A stretch of 52,480 bases of DNA from Euprymna scolopes (GCA_024364805.1 CM044488.1:34724799-34777278); one strand, 5' to 3'; positions 22,949-34,705 are shown, numbered from the stretch's first letter. The notes: a model not told the origin generated them from the letters alone. Numbers and translations are program-made.

Positions 22949-23290
22949 AGCTAGAAAACCAAGCTATTAAATCTGACATAGTGATATAGGACAAGGAGAA
23001 AGTATCAATCCTAGTTGAAGTGGTGTTTCTCATGATGCTGTCTTAAACAGAGATGAAACGGAGGCGATAGCTAAATACCAAAGTCTTATGTACAACATGA
23101 GAAGAAATTGAAGTCTTAAGAACTTTGCTAATCATAGGAGCTACCAGGTTCATGAAAAAAGAATTTCAAAAACTCTGAATATATTTGATGAACCAAATAT
23201 AGAAGTCCAAACAATTGCAATTAAAACGGTGGTTAGAATCATAAAAAGATCTCTCGGTTGGAGTCTCTAAAATAGTGGGTAGCATCTGAT
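22949..23290 (+). mobile_element. LINE family D relic, part 2
   Basis: After the A-tail of the previous LINE, the translated sequence reads ARKPSY, a DIVI-like block, DKEKVSILVEV, ETEAIAKYQSLMYNMRR, then NIEVQTIAIKTVVRII. It continues the pattern of the relic at 19976-20259 (A-R-K/R-P-D-I-V, I-x-K-Y-Q-x-L), as if one old domain was split by the insertion. Stops are present and the end is fuzzy. Confidence 0.5.
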
Positions 23291-25618
23291 AATATTTCCC
23301 AGCTCCAGTATAATAAGAAAATTGTAAAGTTACGACCAAGTAAAATTAACAGAAAATAGTTCGAAATGTAAGAGGTATATCGACATATAAGTTTCAGAAT
23401 TAGTTTATTTTTAATACATGCGTTTTTTGTTTAATGGTTGAATTTTGAATACAAAGTATAATGTAAATGTGGAGTAATAGCAGAGAATTGTTTAGTATTA
23501 CTGTTCGTTTCCTTTCTCTCCCTCTTTTCTATCTCTTTCTCTCTCTCTCTCTGTCTGCCTCTCCCTCTGTATTCTGTTTTTTCTAGATTCCTCAATACTA
23601 AAAGATAGGGTTTCTCATTCAATCCTGGGAACTGAAATTTTTTTTACTAGTATTTAGAATATGCATTATGTGTTCACAGCCCATCATCAGTTACTCCATC
23701 CCCATAGAGATAATGAGTTACAATGTTTACCAATGTCCTGTTACGTTGGGAAAAGAGCACGTTTTTGTGTTATATTTTTAACTTTTGATTTATGTTTTTT
23801 TTTTTTTTTTTCTGACCTTTTCTTAAAATGTAGGATATTTTGCTTCAGTTGCTGCAAAAAATCTGCGTAGTTCATGTAACAGTACAAAATACTTTAAACT
23901 TTCGACCATTTTATGCATGAATATTTTTAGCTGTGACTAGGCATCTCGAGAGGAGGTTCTGTCAGTCCGTATTCAGTTTGACATCATTTTCTTCACTAAA
24001 CACAAAAATTAAATAAGACGTCTGTAAAAAATTCAGAAATTTAAATCCATATAGTTTCAAGATTTTATTTTTTCCGTGATTGGAAAGTAACTCGCTATGC
24101 TTGACATTTATTACTGAAATCTAATTCTTACTGAAGATTACTGAAATATAATTCTTAATTAAGAAATGAATAGTGTGAGCTCCCCCCCACCTCTTATTTC
24201 ATTATCAAATCTCAACACTAACGTACTGTACACACAATAACTCTTATCCCCGAGTGGCTTCCAGGCCTTGATAAGTGGTGACCACCTTGTAAAAAAAAAA
24301 AAAATTCATAAGTGATATTTTTGACGATGGGGTAGGGGTGTTCTTTTTATTAAGTCTGTTGCTTGGAGTTGGTGATATGTGAAGATTTTAAATCCTCTCA
24401 TTGTATTCATCACCATTCATCTGCCAATCTATCCATTTCGTTAATCCTAATTTTCAAATGGGTTTTTAGTCCTGATAAGTGTTAACTTGTCAGTAAAAAA
24501 GTTTTTATGAAATGAATTAATACGGTTGCCACGCGTCTTGAAAAGCTAGTGTCTAATATTGACACCCATATTGAATTCTAAATGAAATCTCATACAATGC
24601 ACTTCCTTATATTTATTTCTTGTAATTCATTACTAAAATATTATTACAAGCAGTTAATATAATAGGGAGTTATTTTCCAATCACCTTGTAGAAATAGTAT
24701 GAAACGTATATTTAGATATTTTAAGCATTTGTATCCCTGTCCATTAATTTTTCTTTTAAAATTGTATTTTTGAGAATTTTAATTACGATATTATTTGGTC
24801 ATTACATCAATTTTGATAAGATTACTTAAAATTATACCAGACTTTTAAAAAAAAAAGTTAAATTTCAACATAAAATTGCCACAATTATGTTGTCTGGCAA
24901 TTTTATTCTATAGACTAGCAAGTAGACATATATAACTAATTGAAAAAGTTTAAAAACATGTCACATTTTTCTAAATTAAATCAATTTTATATTGACCTAC
25001 ATTTTTTAAATTTAAACTTTGTTGAACCATGGTAAGCATCTTTATTTTTATTTTATTTTTTTAATGGTTGTAAAAGTACAAATCTTATTTTCTAACACGT
25101 GTAAAATTAATAACCAATCAAATATGCTTTCATAGGTAAAACAAATGTAAACAAAATCAATTGTTATTATGAAATCAGTCAACACATGCAATTTGGTTTG
25201 TAAACTACGAACCAAATATTCTTACACATGTAAAATTAACTTAATTGTATATTTACTAAAAGTCATTTGAAAGTTAAACTCTGCTAAAAATCGTTTTGCT
25301 AGGGAATGATCATAATTTGTTTTACTTATTTTTCTTTAATTGGGAATTTATATTTTTTAGCTTTGTGTTTCAGAGCCTATCTCACTGAAACCTTGCTAGT
25401 CCATCCATTTTTTTAAAATTTTATGCTTTGGCTTTTAAGTAAACCATTAGTATAATATATGTATATAAAGAAATCGTTTTTGAAACCAAATTTATTGGAA
25501 ATTTTTTTTTCCAATAAATGAAAATATAAATCAAATATTTTGTCTAATTGAGGCCTTTATCAGTTATAGACATTTTTTTCTTCATTATCAAGCTATAATG
25601 AACACTGAAAATAGCTGA
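23291..25618. other. No gene seen
   Basis: AT-rich noncoding sequence. A pyrimidine-rich CT tract lies at about 23511-23570. T and A homopolymers are frequent. No domain or shared repeat was recognised. Confidence 0.5.
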
Positions 25619-25804
25619 TATATATATATATATATATATTATTATTTTTTTTTTTTTTACTATAATAATTAAATACCTACAGACACTAGTGTCAGTGCAG
25701 GGTGTCACGATTACTACCAGTCGAACGACTCGAACCCCGCGACACGAGACATCTCTGGCTCGATTAGCGGAGGCCGTATCCATTCGGCTACTATTAACCG
25801 TGTG
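25619..25804 (-). mobile_element. tRNA-derived SINE-like repeat
   Basis: On the minus strand a box A-like TAGCCGAATGG (25780-25790) and a box B-like GGTTCGAGTCG (25726-25736) are 43 bases apart, the spacing of an internal Pol III promoter. The T-arm does not pair properly, so this is not a functional tRNA. The element runs into an A-rich and (TA)n tail at 25619-25664, like a SINE tail. No target duplication was found. Confidence 0.5.
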
Positions 25805-25883
25805 AAATAGCGTTGAATTTTAAACATTTTAATTTAAATGTTCATTACGTCAGACAGACAGTGATCAAATCGTTATATATATA

Positions 25884-25913
25884 TTTCTTACATCAGGTTC
25901 AAATATAATTTTC

Positions 25914-25945
<32 letters not shown>

Positions 25946-25977
25946 ATGAAAATTATATTTGAACCTGATGTAAGAAA
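25884..25977. repeat. 32-bp palindrome around (TA)n
   Basis: Arms 25884-25915 and 25946-25977 are exact reverse complements. The spacer is a (TA)n microsatellite that extends the stem. Confidence 0.95.
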
Positions 25978-26578
25978 GAACAACCAAAATTATTTATATA
26001 TTCAACTTTTCATCTTTTTTTTATTTCAAGAATTTGTCTCGATGATTGATTTAAAAATATTTGTTGCATTTGTAATATGAAAACGTTTTTACTTTTTTTT
26101 GAACAAGACCTTGCCATGATGATTTAAAATACTTAATGGGGTGAGTTTTTTTAAATGACGCTCTTTAAAATTCCAAAAGTACTATTTTGACAGAAAAAGA
26201 ATTTTTGAGGGTGAACCATACTTATTAAAGATGTTTGCTTGTGAAATAGAATGAGAGTTTTATTCTTTCATTTATTTTTATTATGGATATTATTTTTTGT
26301 GGTGTAAAATTGTTAACCTGGATCTAAAGTAAAATTCTGTTCTGTTAGTATAAGTTTTCTGATTAAAGGAAATAAATTGCAGAAACTATTGTTTTCATTG
26401 TTTACAATGAAGTTGTTTTCATTGTTTATAATGAAGTTGATTCAAAATGAATTTAATGAGTCTAGCTTTATTTATTATTTAAAATCATTTTAATAATTAA
26501 TGAATTTAGCTTTATTTACTTAAAGTGAATTAATAAGTTTAGTTTATCTAGTCACAAAAATAATCATGATGGAATAGT
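25978..26578. other. No gene seen; short duplications
   Basis: GTTTTCATTGTTTAYAATGAAGTTG is repeated in tandem at about 26389-26440. A GAATTTAGCTTTATTTA-like phrase recurs at about 26455 and 26503. No coding signal. Confidence 0.5.
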
Positions 26579-26700
26579 ATACACAAGCGATTGGGGACAG
26601 TCTGTGAATTTAATATTCCCTTGACACTTCCTCCTCTGCAGGAAGCCGGTTCGACTTGCCCCGGTTGAATGCCACACAACAAACAACATCCAGGAAATTT
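26579..26700 (+). mobile_element. 5'-truncated SINE body
   Basis: AAGCGATTGGGGACAGTCTG, TTTAATATTCCC and GCAGGAAGCCGGTTCGACTT match 43268-43354, the body of the 5S-headed repeat, over about 86 bp. The head is absent here. The right side ends in an ACACAACAAACAACA stretch that could be its tail. Confidence 0.5.
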
Positions 26701-27303
26701 TTTTATCTCTTATAATCACTAAGCCTTTTCTTTATTTCCTGTTAAGTTTTTACCATTGATGAATTATTGCATGAGACAGTATATATACCTGCATTACATG
26801 TTTTTTTTTAAGAAAAGGTTTTGTTTTGAATGTTTTTTGTTTTTTGTTTTTTTAATAGTTAGTGATGTTTGTATCATTGGGATTCCTAGTTTATTTAGAG
26901 TGCTACTAATGATTGGCATGGGTAAATGAAAGCTAAGAAAGTGTATGGTGTATATGATTTTTGCTTATATAAGTCATACATATATATGTATATAGACTTT
27001 AACAAAATATTTCTAGTCATGATATATATATATATATATATATATATAAAGAAGAAACTGATTCTTTTAATTCAAAAGTTTTTCTGTAGAAATAAATTAC
27101 TGCAGTAAATAATGTTTAAGATAATGAATCATATACAATGCAATTAATCCGATTGTGTGCGTACTTTTCAAAACTATATAAATAATGAACACTCTTCTGT
27201 TTCCAAATTCAGTTATGCAAGTTTTCGTTTTACACCATAGCAATGTCAGTGTAATTGGAGATCTGACTTGTATGGTAGACATGGTCACCAATTAGGAAAT
27301 ACT
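26701..27303. other. No gene seen; (AT)n microsatellite
   Basis: A (AT)n tract lies at 27022-27048. The rest is AT-rich noncoding sequence. Confidence 0.5.
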
Positions 27304-27475
27304 AGAACGTGCAGATGTATTAAAACGGAAGAATCTGAGATGAGCAGGACACCAGAAGAGAATGGAACCTGAACAACTACCGACACAACTGCTATTTCTC
27401 AATCCTGTGATGGAAGAGGAAATCAAGGTAGACCCGAACTAAGATTCAAAGATGCAAACAAGAAACTTGAAAAAG
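27304..27475 (+). mobile_element. LINE ORF 3'-end relic
   Basis: Translated phrases include AGHQKRMEPEQLP and, in the next frame, GRGNQGRPELRFKDANKKL. This resembles the RxxGHxxRMxxxRLPxxL...GKRxxGRPxxRFKD tail that many animal LINE ORFs carry near their C-terminus. It directly precedes the family A copy at 27489. It is too short to place in a clade. Confidence 0.45.
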
Positions 27476-27488
27476 AGGAATATCAATC

Positions 27489-28630
27489 ATGAAGCTTGCG
27501 TTCACAAATATCCTAAGACTTAGAATCAACATTGACGGCATAGTCTTTTCCTCTAGTAAACTCCTTGGATATCCTAGCACTAAGTGAAACCTACCTACAT
27601 TCCTCCATCTCCTCAAATCATTTTGACATGACTGGATATCTCAGTATCTACCATAAATAGTCTGAAAAAATATGCAAAAACTTGGAGTTTATATTTGGAA
27701 CTTGTTCTTCTTGACAAGAGAACATAGTCTAGAATCAGATGATCAACCCTACATGTGCTTTAAATTAACCTTATAACATGGTGTTACTTATATTTCATAT
27801 ACCATTTTGCTTTGGCACAGGACTCTATCCTGCTCAATTTTGTCTCTTATAGCAGAGATATACATGTAAGTAGGGATTTTAATGTCCACCACAGCGATTG
27901 GCTTGGATTCTTGAATTACAGTTGATAACTGCTTGTATAGTTTCTCCATTTATACATTCCCTTTCACAGATTGTCCTTTTCTAACCTGCCTCCCAGATCA
28001 CAAGGACTAGCGAGCCTCACTTCTTGACCTGTTCTTGAGTTCACTACCAGAAACTTGTGTGACAAATGCGTATAACCCACCTGGGAATGCTGATCACCTC
28101 ACCATAATGATTGATACCACTTTAAAGTTTCATCCCAAAGCTGATCAGCCATTACTCAAAATGACCGGTTACTCAAATTCAAAAGGGTTGATTAAGAATC
28201 CATCAGAGATGGCCAAGAAAGTAAAACTTTTTTCCTTGCTACTAATCAGTGTGTAAATGAGGAAACCAAATGGGTCAAAGTAGGTATTTGAAGCACATGT
28301 CTACATACCGAAATTCTGTAGCAAGCTCTGCTCTCTCCAATGATTCAGCTGAAACTGTACAGCTTCTGTAACTCAGAAATATCAAGTATTTTGCCAATTC
28401 AAACGCTATAAATCAACAAAAAATAGACAAATCTGTAGCATGATTGTTATAGCTGCAGCTAAGAGGAGGTATACTGAGATGACCAGAAAACACATTCAGT
28501 TGCAGAAACTAGGAATGCGATTTCTGGAAAATCTATTATGGCATTGTGAACATTGGGCAATCAACAATTCTCTGGCTATCTAACCACAATATCATTTGCA
28601 TGGCAACTGATTTTATTAATTTTAAGCATA
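27489..28630 (+). mobile_element. LINE family A fragment (start of endonuclease onward)
   Basis: It begins at ATGAAGCTTGCGTTCACAAA, which reads MKLAFTNI, a plausible start of the endonuclease domain. It then follows family A: LALSETYLHSS-like sequence, LGVYIWNL, SLESDDQPYM, the D-x-N region near 27880, then LLDLFLSSLPETCVTNAY and PPGNADH (28035-28256). It ends in the linker near 28630, before the RT. Stops and frame shifts are spread throughout. Of the copies here, only this one keeps the endonuclease start. Confidence 0.75.
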
Positions 28631-29679
28631 ATTATGGGGATGTTGGAGCTATCTAACATATGTTAATAACTTTCTTTTTAATTATGACATAACTTTTTAA
28701 TGTATTATGAAATTATCACATTTGTGTGCATGTTTTTATCAATGTGTGCATATGGGCATCAATATCCATGTTTTGTGTGAATGCATATTACATGAATATC
28801 TGCATACATTGTTCATATACATTTATTATATATGTATGTCTCATTGTGTGTGTGTGTTTTTGACATGCGTATTCAATTAGACTCTAGTTTCTACAGGAAA
28901 TCACTTTTTGTTTGGTTTCTGAGGGTTTTAATTTACCGACTTCAATTTCAAATAGCATCCAAATCTTTTCAAAATAAAATTCCATGCCAATTATGTGGAT
29001 GGAATAATATATGTTCAATTTTATTGAAAAACCCATACATTTTTTCTAAGTAAAACCAATGAAAGTGTGGGTATTACTACTAAAAGTCCGTGATATAAAT
29101 TACCAAACCGGGGATCTGTTCCAACAACCTAGAGACTGCTGCGGCATCACCAGTTTTTGTTGGGATGAGGTATAGTAAAGTTCTGTCCTGGGAGCTACAC
29201 TTCACTAGCGTTACCTTCTCCTTCAGGAGTGGGGGTTAAATTATTGTCATGGCGCTCCTCCCAAGAAATGTTGATGGGTTTGATTGCCCTCTCAGAAACT
29301 GTCCCCCCACCACCACCATACACACATTCACCTTTTGGTCTTGTGCTACATCTTACTAGAGTTGGATGCAAGTAAATCCATATCTTCATTATTACTCTAC
29401 TTTTAGATGAGGATCAAGTGAAACAAATTCCAGTTGAAACTATTGGAGATTTTTGAAGTAAGGTAGTTGATAAAGTACATGTGGTATTGTTTGGTAAGAG
29501 AATGGATGAACCGATAAGAATGTGTCTTATGATTATGATAAAGGGTAATCACGGACAAGTTTCACCATTCCTCACACTTTTGAAGGCCTTGAGCCTAATT
29601 TGTTGTAATCGTATCATTATTATAGTAAATAAATGTCAGTGTAGTATCTGTTCCGATTTCAATCGGAGCAAGAGAAAAA
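28631..29679. other. No gene seen
   Basis: Mostly AT-rich. A more GC-rich stretch at about 29100-29390 looks like a decayed repeat of unknown kind (it has CTGTCCTGGGAGCTACACTT and CTCCTTCAGGAGTGGGGGTT). I could not match it elsewhere in the window. Confidence 0.4.
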
Positions 29680-29845
29680 CTGGGGCAAGCAATTTTTCTG
29701 ACAAAGGGAGAAGTGATATTTTCTGTGTCAGAATCTGTATATCTAACACTACTTTTTTTTAATGTTTCTCTTTATAGATTCACTTAAATCGAGTGAATTC
29801 ATGCCTTATCTGGAGCATTTTTTCATTAAAAAAAAAATAAATAAA
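29680..29845 (+). repeat. Dispersed repeat (LINE-type 3' end), copy 1
   Basis: TTTCTGACAAAGGGAGAAGT, a GTCAGAATCTGTATAT block and TTCATGCCTTATCTGGAGC match 37665-37850 in the same order. The last phrase also matches the 3' end of the LINE at 51373-51815 (TTCATACCTTGTCTGAAGC). An A-run ends the repeat. Confidence 0.5.
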
Positions 29846-30963
29846 ACTAGTGTTGATATATTGTATTTCGATGAACACTATACTTTTTGTACCAATTTAG
29901 CCAAAAAAATCTTTGATCTTTTTTATTCAATGGAGTTTTGTGCAAAATGGTCTGTTTGTTTTTCCTAATATTCAGATTTTCTTATTAAAATAATAGTCTA
30001 GCCTTTCTGGCACAGTATGATGCTGACTACTCTTTGCCCCAGGGACCCTTAAGTTAAACTTCCCCTGACCTAATTATGCTTTAAGAAAATATCTACCATC
30101 TATATTAATAAAGAGCATTCATCTGTGTGTTTAAATAAACGTATTATCTCTTGCAACCCTATGCTTCTCAGGCAGCATCCACTCTCTCCAAAACAAGCAG
30201 TAATGTCACCATTCACTAATGTTCTTATGAAGACTTTTTTTTTATATATGTATTGCATACTTATTTCTGCTTTCCCTAATATGAATGTGTCAGGTTTATT
30301 ATTAGCTGGGATCTTGACTGGCATTTCCTTGAATAGAGTGATGAATCATTAAAAAAGAAGGAAAAACCCCCAAATATTTTGTTTGAATAAATTTTTCAAA
30401 AGTATGTAAAAAAACAAATCACAAAAAAAAACAATTACTGTATATACTCAAATAGAATTTCTGGGGGACGATTATAAGGTTATTTTTTAGGGGTCGACTT
30501 ATACTTAGGTAATGTTTTTGGAAATGTTGTTAAAGAGCAACTCGGTGCTCAATATTTTTCCCATTTTATCTCCCACATCACACCATTTAGAATATGACAT
30601 TCAGACTTCTGTTCCATGTCTACGTCCAGCATTTGAAGAGAGTTCGAAAACTGGCTGCTTGAATGGTATAGGAACTATGGAATTTGCTCTAAAAAACCCA
30701 ACCTTTGCTGGAGTGTTGATGAACACAGGGTGATCTCATTTGACCTCGGTCCTGGATATGACCTTAAACTGTATCCGATGGTGAGGCACCGGCTTGCAGG
30801 CTTTGGGGAGTGTGGAGCCATCCTTTAATTGCTATTGTTTCCAGGTCCACTCTGACCCAGAGTGGTAGTACCTGTTAAGGTTCCAACTATGGTTTAAATA
30901 GAAATCGACTTGAAAATACAAATATATTCTATTACAAAATTTTTCTCCAAAATCATTGGATTT
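29846..30963. other. No gene seen; decayed repeats
   Basis: A decayed hairpin-type repeat reading CTGTATATACTCAAATAGAA and AGGGGTCGACTTATACTTAG lies at about 30437-30510. From about 30590 to 30963 the sequence is more mixed, with a perfect small hairpin CCACTCTG/CAGAGTGG at 30847-30865. It probably belongs to the repeat whose tail is at 30964. Confidence 0.4.
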
Positions 30964-31020
30964 GGCATTAAAATAACCTGAAATGGGTTGATATGCCATA
31001 AAACAACCAACCAACCAATC
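30964..31020 (+). repeat. Retroposon 3' tail with stem-loop, copy 1
   Basis: GGCATTAAAATAACCTGAAA followed by TGGGTTGATATGCC folds into nested stems (GGCAT/ATGCC and AACC/GGTT). An ACAACCAACCAACC tail comes next. The same stem-loop and tail occur at 39256-39310, and a partial copy is at 37534-37561. This looks like the shared 3' end of a retroposon family. Confidence 0.6.
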
Positions 31021-31029
31021 ATTTGACTT

Positions 31030-31262
31030 ACATTTCCTCAATGGCCATTACAATATACCTTAGCACCAAAAATACATCTACACTGATGCTACTAGAAACT
31101 TTTACCACTGATTTTGATTGAACCAAAGGAGTTTTGCTATTATGAGGGTCTCTGAATTTTGGAATGAACTTCCAGAAAATGCGCCAATGACATAGCAATT
31201 CAATGCAAAATTTGAACAGATGCTCGGCTATTGCATCCTCTTCTGGGTAAATTTTTACCACC
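31030..31262 (+). mobile_element. LINE RT C-terminal relic, another family
   Basis: The translation RVSEFWNELPENAP...FNAKFEQML resembles the conserved FWNxLPxxVxxxxSxxxFKxxL end of CR1/Jockey-group ORF2. It has a stop and no close relative elsewhere in the window. The limits are approximate. Confidence 0.45.
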
Positions 31263-31546
31263 CTTTCCCTACAGCATATTTTTTTGTTTTACCACCCTTT
31301 CCCTAAAGCATACTTTAATTTTTTGCCAAATTAATTATCATGATTCTGTCGAATGTATGATATGAACTTTCCATTTAATCATTGAATTTTAATTGGAGAG
31401 AAATATCTAAAAAGAAAATTCAATTAGTTATTTTAATTCATCTTCCTCAGGTCTTAAAAAAAAACAGCTTATGAAATCAGTCTCCATTTTTTAATTTTCA
31501 ATTTTTGTTGGGTTTGTAGTAATTCCCTATGATAGCTTATTATATA

Positions 31547-31574
31547 CAGTAGAACCCCAGTATATGGTGGCCCC

Positions 31575-31622
<48 letters not shown>

Positions 31623-31851
31623 CAGGTTATGATGTGGAATACAATATTTTTCCAGCCCCTGGTTATAGTATATGCCTCACCTTATGGTGTTATTTATGTT
31701 ATTTGATTATATTTTATTTTTTATTTATTATATACTGTACTTTATTTTGTTACTAATTTTTAATATGTACTGTATAAAATTTTGCTTAGGCCCCATCATA
31801 CGTTGATTTCACCAATCCCGGAACTGAATGACATATCCCAGGGTTTTACTG
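31547..31851. mobile_element. Pogo-like MITE, 305 bp
   Basis: The left end is CAGTAGAACCCCAGTATATG. The inverted right end is CAGTAAAACCCTGGGATATG. Both are flanked by TA. The termini and TA target fit the pogo/Tigger branch of Tc1/mariner. The interior carries a T45-type tract at about 31578-31622 and no coding sequence. A fragment of the same family is at 9001-9145. Confidence 0.75.
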
Positions 31852-31959
31852 TATAGTGAAATTGGTTTCATTGCTTCTGAACAACTTGTTACCTAAAATT
31901 GTTTATTAAAAGCATGAAGAAACTATTTAAAAGTCGTTTATTTAATAAAATTTTAAACT

Positions 31960-32728
31960 GATAAAAGTTTTGGTAATTAGGTAGAATTGAACCCGAAGCC
32001 CTGAGGCGAAGTTGGAAAATAAAATGTGAAAAAAACATGACATGTTAACCGCTCGGCCAACAAGAATGAGTTGCAGAACCCGGAGCCTTTAGGTCTATAG
32101 ACTGAGCCTGAACACCTGCACTACGGCGACAATGTTAATGCAAGAGCGATTAAAGTGAGTCAAGTCAAGGAGGTTTGATCGACAGGTCATCGCTTAATGA
32201 GGTCATTGCGGGAGTGTTACGATGACGGGGCAGTTTTTTGGCGTTTGTTTACTTTGTTTCACTGCGAGATCGTTTTTTTTTCATTTACTGCAGGACAGTT
32301 TCGGCTCCCCAAGATGATGGGAGAGGGGGGAACCAGCTCCCTATTGAAAGGGAATTGTCTAAATTGAATAGCAATTGTCTGATATAAGGAAAAAAACTGC
32401 ATTGATCAAAGCTGATTGCTTTTGGACATTCCTGGCGAATCGCGCTGAGAACGATGTAACAACCTTCATATTAGTTTCGCTTTTATTATACGAAAAAGGC
32501 GAATCTACACGTGTTGATCGGAAAATGTTGAATATTTAGCTTTCGAAAACCTGATAAATTAAATACACACGCGACTCCAGTTCGTAACTCATAGATATTA
32601 TGATTTCAACGTGATATAAAGTTTCAAAAATCAGCAACAGCCTCGGGAAGCCGCCGAAAAAAATCCTTTCTTGGACATACACAAAAAGCGAACATACATA
32701 CACACATTTTCGCTTTTATATATATAGA
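31960..32728 (-). mobile_element. Nonautonomous Helitron, 3' end missing
   Basis: The minus-strand start is A|TCTATATATATAAAAGCG at 32728, the standard 5' end of this group, followed by ATGTGTGTATG. The middle matches 1857-1995. Near the 3' side a tRNA-like pair is present: A box TGGCCGAGCGG (32049-32059) and B box GGGTTCAATTCT (31983-31994). The GC-rich terminal hairpin and CTAG are not found. Confidence 0.65.
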
Positions 32729-33317
32729 TGTAATCAATGAAAATGTTGAAATTTAAATTTTTAAGTTTCAACAAAAGGAGGGATAAAATTTTAACAGTCA
32801 ACTGTTTTTGAGGCATTTAACTATCTTAATTCAATCCTTAAAGATTACATACAATGTATGCACTACTAAAACAATATATCATCTCAAATTGTTAGTAAAT
32901 TGTGATATTTACTCCAAATTCTATCTTAATTTTTAAGTTTGCTGTAGTTTATTTTGAAAGTTTGAAAATCAATTTCTAAAAGCCGACCAAAACCTGCTAT
33001 CATGTAAAATGAATATTAGACTGCTGACAATTTCAATTAAGTCACCTTTCATTAATCATCAATTTTCCAGTATTTCCCTATAATTAATCTTTTGCTCTCC
33101 TGTTTTTTAATTTTGCCATCTTCTATGCCTTACAATCTCAATATTGCATTCCAATTTCTATGTATAGACTCTGGAGCCCTATAATTTATAGGATTATCAA
33201 ATGTATACATAATATTTTGTATTGTTTGATAACAGTCTGACATTTGTATTTTTTTTCTTCTTTATTACATTTTTACTCCAAACAAGGCACATTCCCACTA
33301 TATTGTGTGTGTGTGTG
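32729..33317. other. No gene seen
   Basis: AT-rich sequence. A GT microsatellite with a G-run at about 33304-33327 overlaps the tail of the next LINE. Confidence 0.5.
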
Positions 33318-33660
33318 TGTGGGGGGGGCTACTATCAGAGACATAAGCTACAGGGGTATTATGTATGGAGTTGGGCAGCAAGATGTTTGTTCACATTATA
33401 CTTGAACTTCTGCATGTAAGTACAGTTAGAGAAGCAGGGATCTGGAAGGGAGTTCCAAAGTATAGCAGTTCTGGGGAAAACTACTTGAGTAGAAAACTCT
33501 TACATCTAGGGATCTCTACTGTGCAGAGGTGGGATTTAGCTGCTAGTCGGGTTTGTCGGGGTATTTGCATCGGGGGAGGGGGGATACAAGTGCTTGCAGT
33601 TCGTCTTAAAAATATGAAGTGGAAACTTATAAAAGGTTGAATCTTATCTTAAATGTTTTA
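33318..33660 (-). mobile_element. LINE family A, 3' end
   Basis: The minus strand matches 22610-22890 of the best family A copy: the DELQALVSP-like phrase, TSSTVEIPRCK-like sequence, FPRTAILWNSLP and TYMQKFKYNVNKHL. It then runs into the 3' region CTCTGATAGTAGCCCCC. In place of an A-tail it ends at a (CA)n tract. The copy is severely 5'-truncated. Confidence 0.8.
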
Positions 33661-34539
33661 CTGCTGAGCAGATATCAATCATATATTTCTTTATATTAAG
33701 ACTAAGGAGTTTAGTAAATTTCATGTTTTTAATAACTATTAATTTTTTGTTTCAACTACAATGTCTTTCTGCCTATTTTTGATTTTTGACTATTAATTAT
33801 TACTATATAGTATTAATGATGTGTTGAGAGTTAGGATTCATGCTTATTTTATTTAAGAATATAAATGAACAGTTATAAAAAAGATGTCATTAACAAAACC
33901 TTAATAAACTGAAGGCATCAAACTTGATAAGGGAGATAATCAATTGAAACACTGAATGTGATTAAATAATGCCCATTACATGTTTTAGAAATAAATAAAA
34001 TATTTAAGCTTTTTAGTTTTAATTAAACTAAAATCCCAACTCTAATCCTTATCCTTATCTCAGATTAGATGGAATAAGTTTTTAACACCAAAAATGATAA
34101 GAGATACGAGGACAGCTATTGTTTTAAATAATTTATTCCTTTGATCAGATTTAAAATTCCTGGCTCAGAAGTTAGCTTAAAAAGAAGAATAAAACAATAA
34201 AAATTAGTCCTGAATTTGAAGTTAAAAAAATACTCTGATTCTGACAATAGCAAAAATAAAAAATAGATAAACATGCCACCTCTCAACTTGTACTCTGGTT
34301 GAAAGTGATGAAAGAAGACTGCTACTCTAAATAATGTTCTGTGATTCTTAATAATACTTGTTATGGTGATAAAAGAATAACAGTAATCAAATTTTACAGA
34401 GAACACTCCAGTAGTTTTGTTTTTTATTAAGGTGTTCGATTTTTTTTTTTTTTTCCATTGATTCAGTAGATGCCGTTTTGTTAATTAATAAAGACTAGCC
34501 AAACGTGGTAAGACGACAACTATGGAAGAAGGCAGTAAT
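33661..34539. other. No gene seen
   Basis: AT-rich noncoding sequence. A T-tract lies at about 34440-34455. Confidence 0.5.
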
Positions 34540-34705
34540 TGCTGAGGATGCAGTTAAGATTCGGAGTTCCTATCTCGTTATGGTTACCACCTGACAAAAG
34601 CTAGAGGAATAGTTGGCCGAAACACCATGAAACAACTAATAAAGATGATGATAGTCTGCAATAAAATAAATTAATCAATAATACTCATCTCAATGATAAT
34701 ATATA
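34540..34705 (-). repeat. Dispersed repeat, copy 2
   Basis: Inverted match to 3836-3973. This copy continues beyond the point where the first is interrupted (toward TAACTGCATCCTCAGCAATT on the minus strand), so it shows the fuller repeat. Confidence 0.6.

Noticed and set aside
25720-25800. Functional tRNA gene
   Set aside because: A and B boxes are present, but the T stem does not pair and there is no clean acceptor stem.
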